Assembly: GCA_907163375.1 (NCBI GenBank)
Contig: CAJQUW010012887.1
Span: forward strand, 346,917 to 410,916
DNA length: 64,000 bases
Reading direction: 5' to 3'
Source of the DNA: Prostheceraeus crozeri
Taxonomy: Eukaryota; Platyhelminthes; Polycladida; Euryleptidae
Under the pieces are notes generated by a model that saw nothing but the letters and a program-made list of their open reading frames with translations, was not told the DNA's origin and did not search any database. The position numbers were made by a program, and so were the translations under genes. Each line of letters opens with the position of its first letter. Within the stretch, counting starts at the first letter, position 1. This document shows, one piece after another, positions 41,101 through 47,500 of the stretch.

Positions 41101-41142
41101 CTTCAATGTTATTAATGAGCCAACGTTCGGATGGAAATGCAT
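10759..41142 (-). CDS. NEURL4: Neuralized-like protein 4 orthologue, 14 exons, 3' end missing
   Basis: This is the overall gene entry; the exons follow. The joined exons give 1411 codons with every phase consistent and every intron GT-AG. The protein is a chain of NHR domains: NHR1 about residues 2-165, NHR2 270-430, NHR3 513-715, NHR4 745-900, NHR5 1025-1200, NHR6 from about 1295 (incomplete). Each NHR has the family hallmarks: a WSGS-type strand, a GVT strand, an NG or DG in the late hairpin, and VVDLYG or a variant near the end. Order and linkers match vertebrate NEURL4 (about 1560 residues, six NHRs and a C-terminal extension). NEURL4 is known as a centriolar partner of CP110 and of the HERC2 ubiquitin ligase; that role here is by homology only. 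The missing part (rest of NHR6 and C-terminus) must lie beyond the satellite. The large introns are crowded with transposons, mostly antisense. Confidence 0.93.
11185..12407. other. Intron M-N, nothing recognised
   Basis: This is a 1223-bp AT-rich intron. No transposon core, repeat or conserved reading frame was seen. Confidence 0.6.
12408..12677 (-). CDS. NEURL4: NEURL4 exon M: end of NHR5 and acidic linker
   Basis: The acceptor CATCCTCAG precedes 12677 and the donor GTGAGA follows 12408; phase is 0 in and 0 out (90 codons). It codes [17 protein letters not shown], which closes NHR5 (a VVDLGG variant of VVDLYG). A Ser- and Glu-rich linker follows, including [19 protein letters not shown]. 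Vertebrate NEURL4 has an acidic linker at the same place. Confidence 0.9.
12678..13909. other. Intron L-M, nothing recognised
   Basis: This is a 1232-bp intron with no feature I can support on either strand. Confidence 0.6.
13910..14397 (-). CDS. NEURL4: NEURL4 exon L: most of NHR5
   Basis: The acceptor TCGTTTGCAG precedes 14397, phase 1 in. The donor GTAAGA follows 13910, phase 0 out. It codes [58 protein letters not shown] and [19 protein letters not shown]. This is the most divergent NHR of the protein, as it is in vertebrates. Confidence 0.9.
14398..14887. other. Intron K-L, nothing recognised
   Basis: This is a 490-bp intron. The exon K reading frame runs on into its first 146 bp, but the phase match with exon L supports splicing. 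Nothing else was seen. Confidence 0.6.
14888..15245 (-). CDS. NEURL4: NEURL4 exon K: linker between NHR4 and NHR5
   Basis: The acceptor CGTCCTCAG precedes 15245, phase 0 in. The donor GTAGGT follows 14888, phase 1 out. The first residues VSLTS complete the last strand of NHR4. The remaining 115 or so residues are a Ser/Thr/Met-rich linker with no domain I recognise. The frame stays open past the donor to 14742, but only the GTAGGT splice gives the correct phase for NHR5 in exon L. Confidence 0.88.
15303..15513 (-). CDS. NEURL4: NEURL4 exon J: second half of NHR4
   Basis: The acceptor CATTGCAG precedes 15513, phase 2 in. The donor GTGAGA follows 15303, phase 0 out. It codes [47 protein letters not shown] and [14 protein letters not shown] 57-bp intron separates it from exon K. 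Confidence 0.95.
15514..16773. other. Intron I-J, nothing recognised
   Basis: This is a 1260-bp intron with short open frames only, none with recognisable motifs. Confidence 0.6.
16774..17111 (-). CDS. NEURL4: NEURL4 exon I: linker and first half of NHR4
   Basis: The acceptor TCCTCTTACAG precedes 17111, phase 0 in. The donor GTGAGC follows 16774, phase 2 out. An alanine-rich linker is followed by [48 protein letters not shown] and [14 protein letters not shown]. The RWSGS-EAGVT wording is specific to NHR4 of NEURL4. Confidence 0.95.
17176..17420 (-). CDS. NEURL4: NEURL4 exon H: acidic loop and end of NHR3
   Basis: The acceptor AATTACAG precedes 17420, phase 1 in. The donor GTGAGT follows 17176, phase 0 out. 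It opens with an acidic run ([19 protein letters not shown]) and then returns to the domain with [20 protein letters not shown] and [14 protein letters not shown]. The acidic run continues the inserted loop begun in exon G. A 64-bp intron follows. Confidence 0.92.
18481..18554 (+). tRNA. tRNA-Thr(AGT)-like gene, slightly irregular
   Basis: A perfect A box (TAGCTCAGTTGG) and a perfect B box (GGTTCGAATCC) are followed by a TTTT terminator at 18559-18562. The T arm is perfect (GTAGG/CCTAC around TTCGAAT). The anticodon arm has a 7-nt loop giving AGT at 18516-18518, with four of five stem pairs. The acceptor stem pairs GTGGCT with AGCCGC, but one extra C at 18487 bulges the stem next to the D arm. 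No CCA is encoded, as expected in eukaryotes. It lies antisense inside the NEURL4 intron G-H. It may be a divergent tRNA gene, a tRNA pseudogene or a tRNA-related repeat head; no SINE body follows. The Pol III promoter looks intact, so transcription is plausible. Confidence 0.6.
18559..18562 (+). terminator. Pol III T4 terminator of the tRNA-like gene
   Basis: A run of four T begins 5 bp after the tRNA-like 3' end, the normal distance for RNA polymerase III termination. Confidence 0.55.
18760..19049 (-). CDS. NEURL4: NEURL4 exon G: core of NHR3 and basic loop
   Basis: The acceptor ATGCTTCAG precedes 19049, phase 2 in. The donor GTAATT follows 18760, phase 1 out. It codes [33 protein letters not shown] and [15 protein letters not shown]. 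It then runs into the lysine-rich [13 protein letters not shown], which replaces the short loop found in vertebrate NEURL4. The reading frame stays open past the donor for about 20 codons, but the phase match with exon H supports the splice. Confidence 0.9.
19250..20452 (-). mobile_element. LINE reverse-transcriptase fragment, broken
   Basis: In the minus frames there is an ordered series of non-LTR reverse-transcriptase motifs: [60 protein letters not shown] and then [16 protein letters not shown] near the end. These are the Jockey/CR1-type order and wording. The motifs lie in different frames, so frameshifts and stops have accumulated and the gene is dead. The 5' end is truncated inside the domain, about 10 bp from the NEURL4 exon F donor. 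The element lies in the same orientation as NEURL4. The open frames on the plus strand here are shadows. Confidence 0.82.
20463..20920 (-). CDS. NEURL4: NEURL4 exon F: end of NHR2, linker, start of NHR3
   Basis: The acceptor TACCTTTCAG precedes 20920, phase 0 in. The donor GTGAGT follows 20463, phase 2 out. It codes [27 protein letters not shown] and [15 protein letters not shown] (end of NHR2), then a proline/serine linker and an alanine-rich stretch, then [14 protein letters not shown], the start of NHR3. A LINE fragment begins about 10 bp beyond the donor. Confidence 0.94.
20921..22418. other. Intron E-F, 5' part, nothing recognised
   Basis: AT-rich intron sequence. A T/C-rich stretch occurs near 21900-22080. 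No gene or repeat was identified. Confidence 0.5.
22455..22730 (-). mobile_element. RTE-type LINE, 3' end remnant
   Basis: The minus frames read [18 protein letters not shown], then [30 protein letters not shown] and DPRLRPH. This is the conserved C-terminal tail of RTE-like and related LINE proteins (RLRW-GHV then GRPK-RW). The piece has at least one frame change and lacks the reverse-transcriptase domain, so it is a short dead remnant inside NEURL4 intron E-F. Confidence 0.72.
23211..23930 (-). repeat. Dispersed repeat copy 1, inverted match at 52.2-52.9 kb
   Basis: This segment resembles the reverse complement of 52210-52870 over roughly 700 bp with many substitutions. Shared blocks include GATTGCACGCC near one end, a CTAGCTAGAAAATT-like block in the middle, and the ATGAAGGTCTCGGAAAAAT and GATGAGGG blocks. 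No coding motif was recognised. It is a dispersed element of unknown class. Confidence 0.7.
24195..26515 (+). mobile_element. CR1/Jockey-type LINE, 5'-truncated, with (TTA)n tail
   Basis: Three successive frames cover one LINE protein. 24195-24490 codes the end of an apurinic endonuclease ([23 protein letters not shown]). 24497-25861 codes the reverse transcriptase: [61 protein letters not shown] and [12 protein letters not shown], the catalytic Y-A-D-D. 25858-26436 codes the C-terminal part ([19 protein letters not shown]). Frame changes lie near 24480 and 25845, so the protein is interrupted twice but otherwise well kept, suggesting a fairly young copy. An AATAAA at 26474 and a (TTA)n run at 26487-26515 mark the 3' end. 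It lies antisense in NEURL4 intron E-F. Confidence 0.9.
26487..26515. repeat. (TTA)n microsatellite, LINE tail
   Basis: About ten TTA repeats directly follow the LINE polyadenylation-like AATAAA. This is the type of simple tail left by target-primed reverse transcription. Confidence 0.9.
26520..27153. other. Intron E-F, 3' part, nothing recognised
   Basis: This holds 630 bp between the LINE tail and the exon E donor. No supported feature was seen. Confidence 0.5.
27154..27372 (-). CDS. NEURL4: NEURL4 exon E: middle of NHR2
   Basis: The acceptor TCCACAG precedes 27372 and the donor GTAAGT follows 27154; phase is 0 in and 0 out (73 codons). It codes [44 protein letters not shown] and the GTRREYGEF segment of NHR2. 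The 4296-bp intron on its 5' side carries the 76-bp repeat fold-back element. The 6233-bp intron on its 3' side carries two LINE pieces. Confidence 0.95.
27911..30152. mobile_element. Fold-back DNA element 1 with unequal 76-bp repeat arrays
   Basis: The ends read GTACGGCAG and CTGCCGGAC and are flanked by TA on both sides. Inside, 28065-28280 is the inverted match of about 28415-28630, with roughly 134 bp between the arms. Outside this stem lie tandem 76-bp units carrying the end sequence: two on the left (27909-28060) and twenty on the right (28631-30152, one with a 1-bp insertion). The consensus contains CCTCGTTCCCTGCAGAAACT. No transposase is encoded, so it is non-autonomous. The TA flanks and long inverted ends suggest a Tc1/mariner-type or fold-back MITE. 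Two relatives lie at 33746-34325 and around 48.9/51.8 kb. Confidence 0.85.
28631..30152. repeat. 76-bp tandem repeat, 20 copies
   Basis: Unit starts step by 76 bp from 28631 (28707, 28783, 28859 and so on) with a single 1-bp insertion near 29462. Copies differ by scattered substitutions. Each unit ends in CCGGAC followed by TA, the same as the element end, so the array is an amplified terminal repeat. Confidence 0.93.
30165..30522 (+). pseudogene. Transposon-derived helix-turn-helix fragment (DUF4817-like)
   Basis: The frame codes [19 protein letters not shown], a block resembling R-F---F-, then [20 protein letters not shown]. The sequence TGSVHD-RSGRP following a helix-turn-helix is typical of the N-terminal domain carried by many transposable-element-derived proteins in invertebrates. 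Only about 115 codons remain and no catalytic domain follows, so it is a fragment. It starts just outside the right end of fold-back element 1. It lies antisense in NEURL4 intron D-E. Confidence 0.6.
30530..31668. other. Intron D-E, nothing recognised except (GA)n
   Basis: A short (GA)n run lies at about 31079-31096. Otherwise there is no supported feature. Confidence 0.5.
31669..32078 (-). CDS. NEURL4: NEURL4 exon D: linker and start of NHR2
   Basis: The acceptor is a strong TTGTCCTCAG before 32078, phase 1 in. The donor is GTAAGA after 31669, phase 0 out. About 105 residues of Ser/Thr-rich, low-complexity linker are followed by [14 protein letters not shown] and [20 protein letters not shown], the start of NHR2, which is very close to the vertebrate repeat. 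An in-frame TAA just 5' of the acceptor fixes the exon start. Confidence 0.95.
32191..32244 (-). ncRNA. Hammerhead ribozyme copy with altered core
   Basis: On the minus strand this has the same stems I and II and GAAAC as the plus copy, but the core box reads CTGATAA instead of CTGATGA. The loop of stem II is TAACA. The changed base corresponds to the catalytic G8, so self-cleavage is not expected. It is in inverted orientation to the intact copy 0.35 kb away. Confidence 0.78.
32554..32607 (+). ncRNA. Hammerhead ribozyme, full consensus core
   Basis: The core reads CTGATGA (32567-32573), stem II GGCC/GGCC with loop CAACA (32574-32586), GAAA (32587-32590), then C-AT-G and TC. Stem I pairs CCACGA (32561-32566) with TCGTGG (32597-32602). 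Beyond an internal loop, AACC pairs with GGTT, the layout needed for the loop I-loop II contact. The predicted cleavage follows GTC, between 32596 and 32597. Stem III is minimal (A-T and C-G with a 2-nt loop), like the hammerheads of Penelope-like elements, which are thought to work best as dimers. All conserved core positions are present. Confidence 0.85.
32671..33745. other. Intron C-D segment, nothing recognised
   Basis: About 1.1 kb of AT-rich intron without supported features. Confidence 0.5.
33746..34325. mobile_element. Fold-back MITE 2 (same family as element 1)
   Basis: Near-identical inverted ends of about 88 bp start with GTCCGGGAGCTAGCG and are flanked by TA on each side. A second inverted pair lies inside (about 34010-34080 against 34140-34222), so the element is a nested palindrome. 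The stretch 33840-34005 has no partner on the right, so one arm has lost or gained about 165 bp. End sequences share GGGAACGAG and the TACACCT block with element 1. No transposase is encoded. Confidence 0.85.
34328..35102. other. Intron C-D segment, nothing recognised
   Basis: About 0.8 kb between two transposons with no supported feature. Confidence 0.5.
35111..36278. mobile_element. Non-autonomous hAT-like element
   Basis: The left end CAGAGCTGGAAAA and the right end (reverse complement) CAGGGTTGGAAAA form short inverted repeats of the hAT type. They are flanked by 8-bp GTAAGGAA (35103-35110) and TTAAGGAA (36279-36286), a target-site duplication with one mismatch. Just inside each end are repeats of AATTCC. 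No transposase frame is present in the 1168 bp. It sits in NEURL4 intron C-D. Confidence 0.75.
36287..37996. other. Intron C-D, 5' part
   Basis: Open frames of 78 and 117 codons on the plus strand (36541-36777, 37628-37981) match nothing I recognise. A short 60-bp tandem repeat is listed separately. Confidence 0.5.
37134..37272. repeat. 60-bp imperfect tandem repeat, about 2.3 copies
   Basis: GAGCAAACACT, GAGCAAACACT and GAGCGAACATT start at 37134, 37194 and 37254, exactly 60 bp apart, each followed by a CACAAG block. Copies are diverged. Confidence 0.7.
37997..38143 (-). CDS. NEURL4: NEURL4 exon C: end of NHR1
   Basis: The acceptor ATTGCAG precedes 38143 and the donor GTGAGT follows 37997; phase is 1 in and 1 out. 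It codes [17 protein letters not shown] and the hallmark [15 protein letters not shown], which closes NHR1. The product then enters the linker. The next intron (5918 bp) holds the hammerhead element, a fold-back element and a hAT-like element. Confidence 0.95.
38254..38467 (-). CDS. NEURL4: NEURL4 exon B: middle of NHR1
   Basis: The acceptor TTGCAG precedes 38467 and the donor GTGAGT follows 38254. Phase in is 0 and phase out is 1. It codes [17 protein letters not shown] through LGVMKNK, the WSGS strand and the GVT strand of NHR1. The join with exon A reads IDKR-IEIWSGS, matching the family spacing. A 110-bp intron separates it from exon C. The 2516-bp intron on its 5' side is mostly an IS630/Tc1-type transposon. 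Confidence 0.95.
38740..38925 (-). mobile_element. Possible LINE C-terminal scrap
   Basis: The minus frame reads [16 protein letters not shown] and NQYNLDTF, resembling the RSF--AA-RLWN-LP motif at the end of CR1/Jockey-type LINE proteins. It is short and weak evidence. It lies just outside the left end of the IS630/Tc1-type transposon. Confidence 0.35.
38984..40867 (+). mobile_element. IS630/Tc1-type DNA transposon with long inverted ends
   Basis: The ends GCTTTTCCCGCTCTTGTTACCA and, at the right, its inverted partner (GGTTTTCCCGCTC) are flanked by TA on both sides. The inverted ends extend about 200 bp with subterminal motifs such as ATTCAGTTTACCAG repeated in both arms. Inside is a transposase interrupted by one frameshift. 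The element fills most of the NEURL4 intron A-B, antisense to the gene, ending 116 bp from exon A. Confidence 0.88.
39261..40341 (+). pseudogene. IS630/Tc1-type DDE transposase, one frameshift
   Basis: The first frame (39261-39965) codes an N-terminal helix-turn-helix ([31 protein letters not shown]) and the first catalytic D in [11 protein letters not shown]. The second frame, to 40341, codes the second D in LVHDGARPH and the E in [11 protein letters not shown], about 33 residues apart. Together that is the DDE triad of the IS630-Tc1 superfamily, about 350 codons, a normal length. One frame change near 39950 separates the halves, and no other stop lies in either half. The copy therefore looks recent but dead unless the frameshift is bypassed. 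Confidence 0.88.
40984..41142 (-). CDS. NEURL4: NEURL4 exon A: start of NHR1 and likely start codon
   Basis: This exon codes the first half of NHR1, from MHFHPNVGS to FEIRIDKR, and ends in phase 0 at a GTAAGC donor. The ATG at 41142 sits directly before the conserved FHP motif. An in-frame TGA lies immediately 5' of it, and an acceptor-like TTACAG ends at 41150. The simplest reading is a short 5' UTR from 41149 and translation from this ATG. The bases before the ATG are a weak start context. Vertebrate NEURL4 has a glycine-rich leader before NHR1 that is absent here. An unseen upstream exon joined by another acceptor is possible but would need to avoid the TGA. Confidence 0.85.
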
Positions 41143-41149
41143 TCAAACC

Positions 41150-43740
41150 CTGTAAGTACAGCATGAAAATTGTCAAACGCACATGCATCAGACATTTATT
41201 GAAGCAAACATTTAAAATTCAAAACATGGAAAAACTAAAATGCTAAATTACCAGCGCGCTAGCTGTAGAATTGTTAATTAGCTCAGCGATGCTTTCAAAA
41301 GTATCGATAACTCCGCATCACTGATTAGACTGAAATTTGATTGGAACAGCTTCAAATAGCCGAATTAACTCGTAAATCATTAGAATGAAGGAAAAATGTC
41401 ATTATCCTTAATATCAACTGGCTTACTACTATTGTTATATCTACGGAAGCAATTCCGAATGTTTAGATCACATCGTAATATAGAGACTATAGAAGACAAT
41501 GAAGGGGTCATTATCACCTGATGTAATGATGCTATGATTATCAACTAGAAAATATTAATCACAAATAATCATGCAAACGTAGGTTGACTGTTGTGCAGCA
41601 TGATTGACGAGACCAGTAGTCGATATATACCATGCTTCCATAGAATGCGGCAAAGCAGGTTTCATTAGTCAATAATAAATTGCAGCATATCGATATGAAC
41701 ATATCGCTTCTCGTACAATAGAAGGAAAGATTCAAGTTGCAATTCATTCGAAGTTGCTTTTCATAAGTGCATGCATGATACATAAACATGCTACAAATAC
41801 AATGCCGACGGTCCGCACGCCTGCGTGAAGCATTATCAGAACAGATTTGGCATCTGACGGGATACCTTCAGTTCTCAGACCCCGTGATTTAAGTTGTGAT
41901 GACGGCATGAGACAAAGCGGTGAAACTTTATTCATACGAACTTAGTCGACCCCGGACTTCACATGCGCTCACACTTTGGCTCCCAGTTACATTTAAAATT
42001 CATTGCAAGGTGGTGGGATGCTAGCCTCGAAGGCAGGCAGAAGACTAGAAAATGCTAGAAAATGAAGGTCTGACGTGCGATTATACTTCCGTCCATTTGC
42101 TACAGAACCTTCAAGCTAATTGCGGCGCACAGAGGTTATCCATTCAATGAATTTCGTATAGGCAAACATAATGTCAAAATATCACTTCCTCCTTCCTTTA
42201 GTTGAATATTTTTTGTAAAATGTACACGCAAGGATTGTGTACCAAGTGTTGGAGACTTATTTCATGGCGACATGAACCGTTGTGCAAGCACACATAAACA
42301 AAATATTCGTTTTACAGGGCAAAATAAGCCTACAATTTAGAAAATTCTTGATAGAAGTGCATGTGTGCAATGTATGTGTATTACGTGAGCGCTTTAGAAA
42401 CTGCTATACATTGCTATCAGACCTGTTTTTATCCCATGTAATAATCACGCAAAACATGTTTTGAATAAAACTACAAGTCAATTATAAACTGTATATTATA
42501 AATTTATATACTGATATAATTGTAAACGCACAAAAATTGTCTTATTGTAGTTTTATAAAGCTCAGTACTTCAATCTCGCATTTCCTTAACACTTTTAAAA
42601 TTTACTACTTTTTTGACGCGATGGCATGCATATGCCATCTTCGAATTCGATCCGAAACGACTAGCATCCATTCTACATGTGAAAATGTCCATATTTCGTG
42701 ATATTTCAAGCTACGTTTACTGATATAATTCGAAATATGCAAAGAAATCACTGCTACGTTTAATGGATAAATAACTGCACAGCTAGAGGAATCAGAATGC
42801 ATGGACCAACATGCACTATCTTGGATGAATGTTACTTTTGTGCGCTCCTGCAAGGACCTTGGAAAGTTGGAATATGGAATATTGGTGATGAATGATCTTT
42901 CTTCTGACAATCATGTGAACAACACTGTGAATCGGACAAGTAGGCAGCAGTGCTTTGTTCGGCATACATGTGCAGCAAGCTACCTGAAAACATATGCTCA
43001 GTTTTGTTAAACGAGATTCATATTCGTATTCCGTAATATATTAAAGCATTGTATACATTGTAGAGTCCGCACCACGAAAAACATCAACCTTATTCAGAGT
43101 GGACGAAGGGGTATGCCTCAGACATTCTGCCACAAAAGGCATTTATCATATCGTGAAAGAATCAAACTTAGAATCTATTATCACTTAAGGCTCAGATATT
43201 ACGACATCATCTCATTTTCCCTCTATTTCCTTTTTTAGAAGTTCTAGAGAATCCAGAGCTCGAAGTAGCAGTCTTCGCATATATCCAAGGCGTCATCACA
43301 AATATAGACAGTATTTCTTTTCCGCTTACATCTCAGACCAAAGGGCAATTCACTCCCGAAAACTAATTTCAGTCGAAAGCTTTAATGATGTAAAATGCAA
43401 AACTGACTGCGTCTTCGGCGTCCAACCTTTCCAGCGTCTATTCCAGTTGTAGGAACATTTAATAGGATTTTTCCTATCCCAACCAGATGATCGACCTGCT
43501 TCAACTTCATGAGGCCGTGCTTTCTTTAGCCACGCGTAACTGTTCACTCTTTATAAAGTTCAACTTCTTCTCGCAATGAAATCCTGTTCACGTGTTTGGT
43601 CATCTGACCATTAGAGGAATTTAAATAAAGACCTTTTAACTAAGCCCTCTCGTTTTCACCATTGTCATGGAGACTATTTCGCAGAATCACCGTCGTGGAT
43701 GCCCTCAAGAGATTGTCTGCACAGATGACTGGATCATAAC
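41150..43740. other. Region 5' of NEURL4, nothing recognised
   Basis: This is the only place in the window for a NEURL4 promoter or 5' UTR exon. I see no CpG-rich block, TATA box or initiator that I would defend. Open frames are short and unrecognised. Confidence 0.5.
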
Positions 43741-43744
43741 ATCG

Positions 43745-44530
43745 GGCTGAGTCGATGATTTTAAGACTCGTTTCCTTTGAAGGCAAACCTGGAGGCGAAA
43801 GGTATGGCAGTCAACATAGATAAGACTAAGCCGGAGTGGTCAGGAATTAGTGAGAGAGGAAGGAAAGCATCCTTGTTGTGTCTGATGGAAGGGTGCGGAA
43901 TGGAACTCGATTTGCTACTCAACTTGCCGAAAATGGATGCAGCGCAGATGTGCTGATACGTCAATTCTACGCTTTGATCCCTATTTTAAGTGCCGGCATT
44001 GGAAAGGAGAGCTCCCGACATCATAGACAAGTCGATCAGATAGCAATTGGCAACGTCTAGTATGAGGTCATGAAGGACTTATGCTATTTGGGTGATGCGC
44101 TTAGGAGATCCGGAGGCTGTGGTGGGTCGCTAACCGACCGTATAAAAAGTGCTTGGAAGAATTTCCATTCTTTGAGTTTTGCCAGCCCGGAATTTTCTCT
44201 CACACGCACGGGTCATGCTTACAAGGCATGTATAGGAACCGCAATGTTGTATGCTTCGCAGACATGGCCCATCAAAGCTGAAGATCTCACGCCTCAACAA
44301 GAATGAGAACTTCATGATACGATGGATTTGTGCGGTCAAGCATTATGAAAGACGCTCGACGTGCGACCAACGGAGGATGCTTTGCTTTAGCAATTTCGAT
44401 GCCGAGTTGCGACAAAATCGCTTAAGGTGTTGCGGTTACCTCCAAAGAATGTCCAACTGCAAGTGGCCGAGAAGAGTAATCGATCATGACATACCGGCTC
44501 CGAACATCAAAGTAAGCAGTTCTGCAAGTT
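43745..44530 (+). mobile_element. RTE-type LINE remnant, broken
   Basis: The frames read LCYLGDALRRSGGCGGSLTD and RIKSAWKNFHSL, then ENFMIRWICAVKHYER and RQNRLRCCGYLQRM. This is the region downstream of the reverse-transcriptase core in RTE-like LINEs (CYLGD, then a W-C motif, then NRLRW-GH). Several frame changes are present and the catalytic domain is missing. It is related to the better kept copy at 49.6-51.4 kb. Confidence 0.7.
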
Positions 44531-44539
44531 GGGCTCCAC

Positions 44540-47500
44540 ATATGGAAAACATACATCCACAATACCAATCTCATACAAATGTCATATCTTACGTCGGCCT
44601 ACGGCAAATCTTTTTCAAAACGTCACATACATATCGATTTTAACTGCTCTATTTGATGAATTAAGAAAATGTGCTTCAAGCAAAATTCATCCTCGCTTCA
44701 TTTGAATTAAGGAACACAGATATGTTTCTTAATAGGATTTAATACCAGCCCTTCAAAAACTTAAGTAATAACATAATTACTTTTGAGGAGTAATACCAGT
44801 CTTTCAAAATTTTTGACTATTCTTTTTGACAAATTCGAATCAAAATGAGCCATTACGGAGAATGTGATACTATTATTGATGTGCATTCGTGTCACCATCC
44901 AGCGCGGGCATTGAAAAACTTTTTATTGCCTACACATTAACAAAAAACAAAGCTTCGGAACATGCTTAGTAATCCTAATGGGCCCTCAGTGAGGCAGACA
45001 TAAACCTCAACTCGTTTCCCTAGAGTAGATAATAATATTTCCCTTTGGTCGACAGTTGACTCATCATTTGGTCATTCTTTTTAATATTTTCTGAATTTCA
45101 TGCGAGAAATTTTGTATTTGTAATTGATTTTGCATTTATTTATACCCTAGTTCACATGAGTTTTTTTTGTTTGTTTATTTGTAATATTTCATACGATACA
45201 ATTTGCTATTTTGTGATTGTTTCACCAACTTCCTTGACACCTTTACAATAATGATTATGGGGAAGATGTGTAGCAGTTTTGGCAGCATGGAACAAAATAC
45301 AATGAAATTATCAAAATATTACAAAAAGGGTGTAATGAATTTGAAGGATAATAGATTCATGGAAATTCTTAGGGAAAAACCCAAAAACCCAGGAGGGCTA
45401 CTGCGCTTTTGATAGTGACCCTGTTTTTGCAAACCCTGACCAAGACACCCATAGCAGATGTAAGGGCGACGTTTTCTGCGGATGGCGATAAATATAACTT
45501 CGCGGAAAGCCTCCGTTACCTCGTCGATGTAGCAAAAGTTGGAGGAGTATGAATAGGTGAAAGAAGGGTGGGTACGTTTGAGATGGCCATGATGCGTTAT
45601 ATGTGTGATGGGTCCTTCAGGGAACGGTAATCAATAATTGACAAAACGCCTTAACTTGGAGCCTGATAGCTTTATCATCCGTAGAAATCTCCTTCGAAGG
45701 TATACCCATGCATGATTAAAACAGGAAGAAGATTGTGTGAAAAGAGCTTTGAAGACAAAAATGAAGGAAAGACCAAAGGGCGTCCTCTGTCCTGGAATAA
45801 ATCGGTGGCATGAGTGATGTCTGCTAAATATATAGCAGCTGCAGCAGAATTGGAGCAGACTTCATCTGTGATAATTGGAGATGATCCATCAGAGGAAAAT
45901 AGCCTGCCACAAACGGACTCAAAACGCTCGCACAAATGCAAAATAGAGAACAGCATTACAATCGATAACATTGAAACCATGCCCCCGCCGCAACATAGCC
46001 TAATCTAAGTTTTGACATCAACAGCATATATGTCAACATTCATATTTTGATAGAACTTTGCTTCTGAGTTTGTCAAATTTTGTACTTTTATCGTCATTTA
46101 AGATGAAAATAATCTGAAAAATCATATGTTTTTGGACCAACTTCGTGGGATTTCACATATTTTATGAATTAAGAGTCGATTAAAGAATAGCATTCAAACA
46201 CGATCAAAGTGATCAAACCATGGAGTGTGGCAGACAGGCAGGAGTTCTCGAGTAAGTCATCAATTTTTTTTCTCACTTATACTTACACAGTACCTTTTTT
46301 TCATTACCTACCATTTGAATATTTTCAACATTTACATTTGTGTTTTATTTTTTATTTTTCACATTGGTTTTACTTACTGAATAGTTTGATTTGTGATTTA
46401 ATTCATTATTAACTGTGTTTCGCCTAAGGTTAGCCCTTGCTAATTCAAAACATGTTGCTAAGTGTGGTCCAGCTGCTTGCAGTAAGGTTATTGAAGGTGA
46501 CATCAGTTATTACTGATTGATGATGCACATTTGAACTCTTGTCCATGGTTGCCTCACTTCAGTGCATGGGGCTAATTCATGTGCTGTGAACCATTTCACA
46601 TCAAGCAGAATTTGATTATTTATGAAAACTTCCTCTGCCCATGCCTCCACCGCATCAAATTCATATCATGATTATGATAGGGAATTTCGAAAGAAATTGA
46701 ATCTTAAATGAAAGCTTTCGCGGCACTTTTTCCCTTGTGAAGTGCATCTATGAAGTGCATGATAGGCAAAAAGGCAACATTGACTAATGATCATTTCCAG
46801 AGCATCATAAAGCGTTGACGTGCACAGAGACGTGTATGCATATGTGCATGAGTGATTTCCAACTATGCCAGTTTTACTTTCAAATGCATTAATCTTAATA
46901 ACCAGTTGATACCCAATTCATTACCTACTAAAATAGCATTAATTTGCTTGCCAAAAAGATTGGATATTTAAATTATGATTTCGTGCATGAACTGCAATCC
47001 TTGGAAATCACACCGTAAAATTCAGAAATCCAACGTTTCTCTCTTTTGGACATACACCACTCTAGTGATACATGTTTTAGTTCAGCAAAGTTGTTGAAGC
47101 GCAAATTCAAAGTATTTTATTATTAACTCCTTTGCCTTGTCTTATTGTTGTTAAATTCAGCGAATCGCTGCTAACCACAACAATCTTTCGTAAGTCTTAA
47201 GCCATATTTTTCAAGTTTGACAAATTTTAAGTCAACCGCAACGTCATTATCGAGTTAGCGCCAATGAACTTATCGAGATAAAATTACATTGGTCAGGAGA
47301 CGGAGAGATCTGAGTAGTTGATGTATAATTATTCCATGGTTTCAATAAGTTTATTTTTTCTAGGTGTGTTGAACAAACATTTCCTTCATGCAGAATGATG
47401 GTGTTAATGCAAATACCTCAAAATCTTCATGGTCTGAAAGTATTCAGGCAAGATGAAAGGAGCAACCATAGGACTATTCGATCCATTAGTTTTCGCTTTG

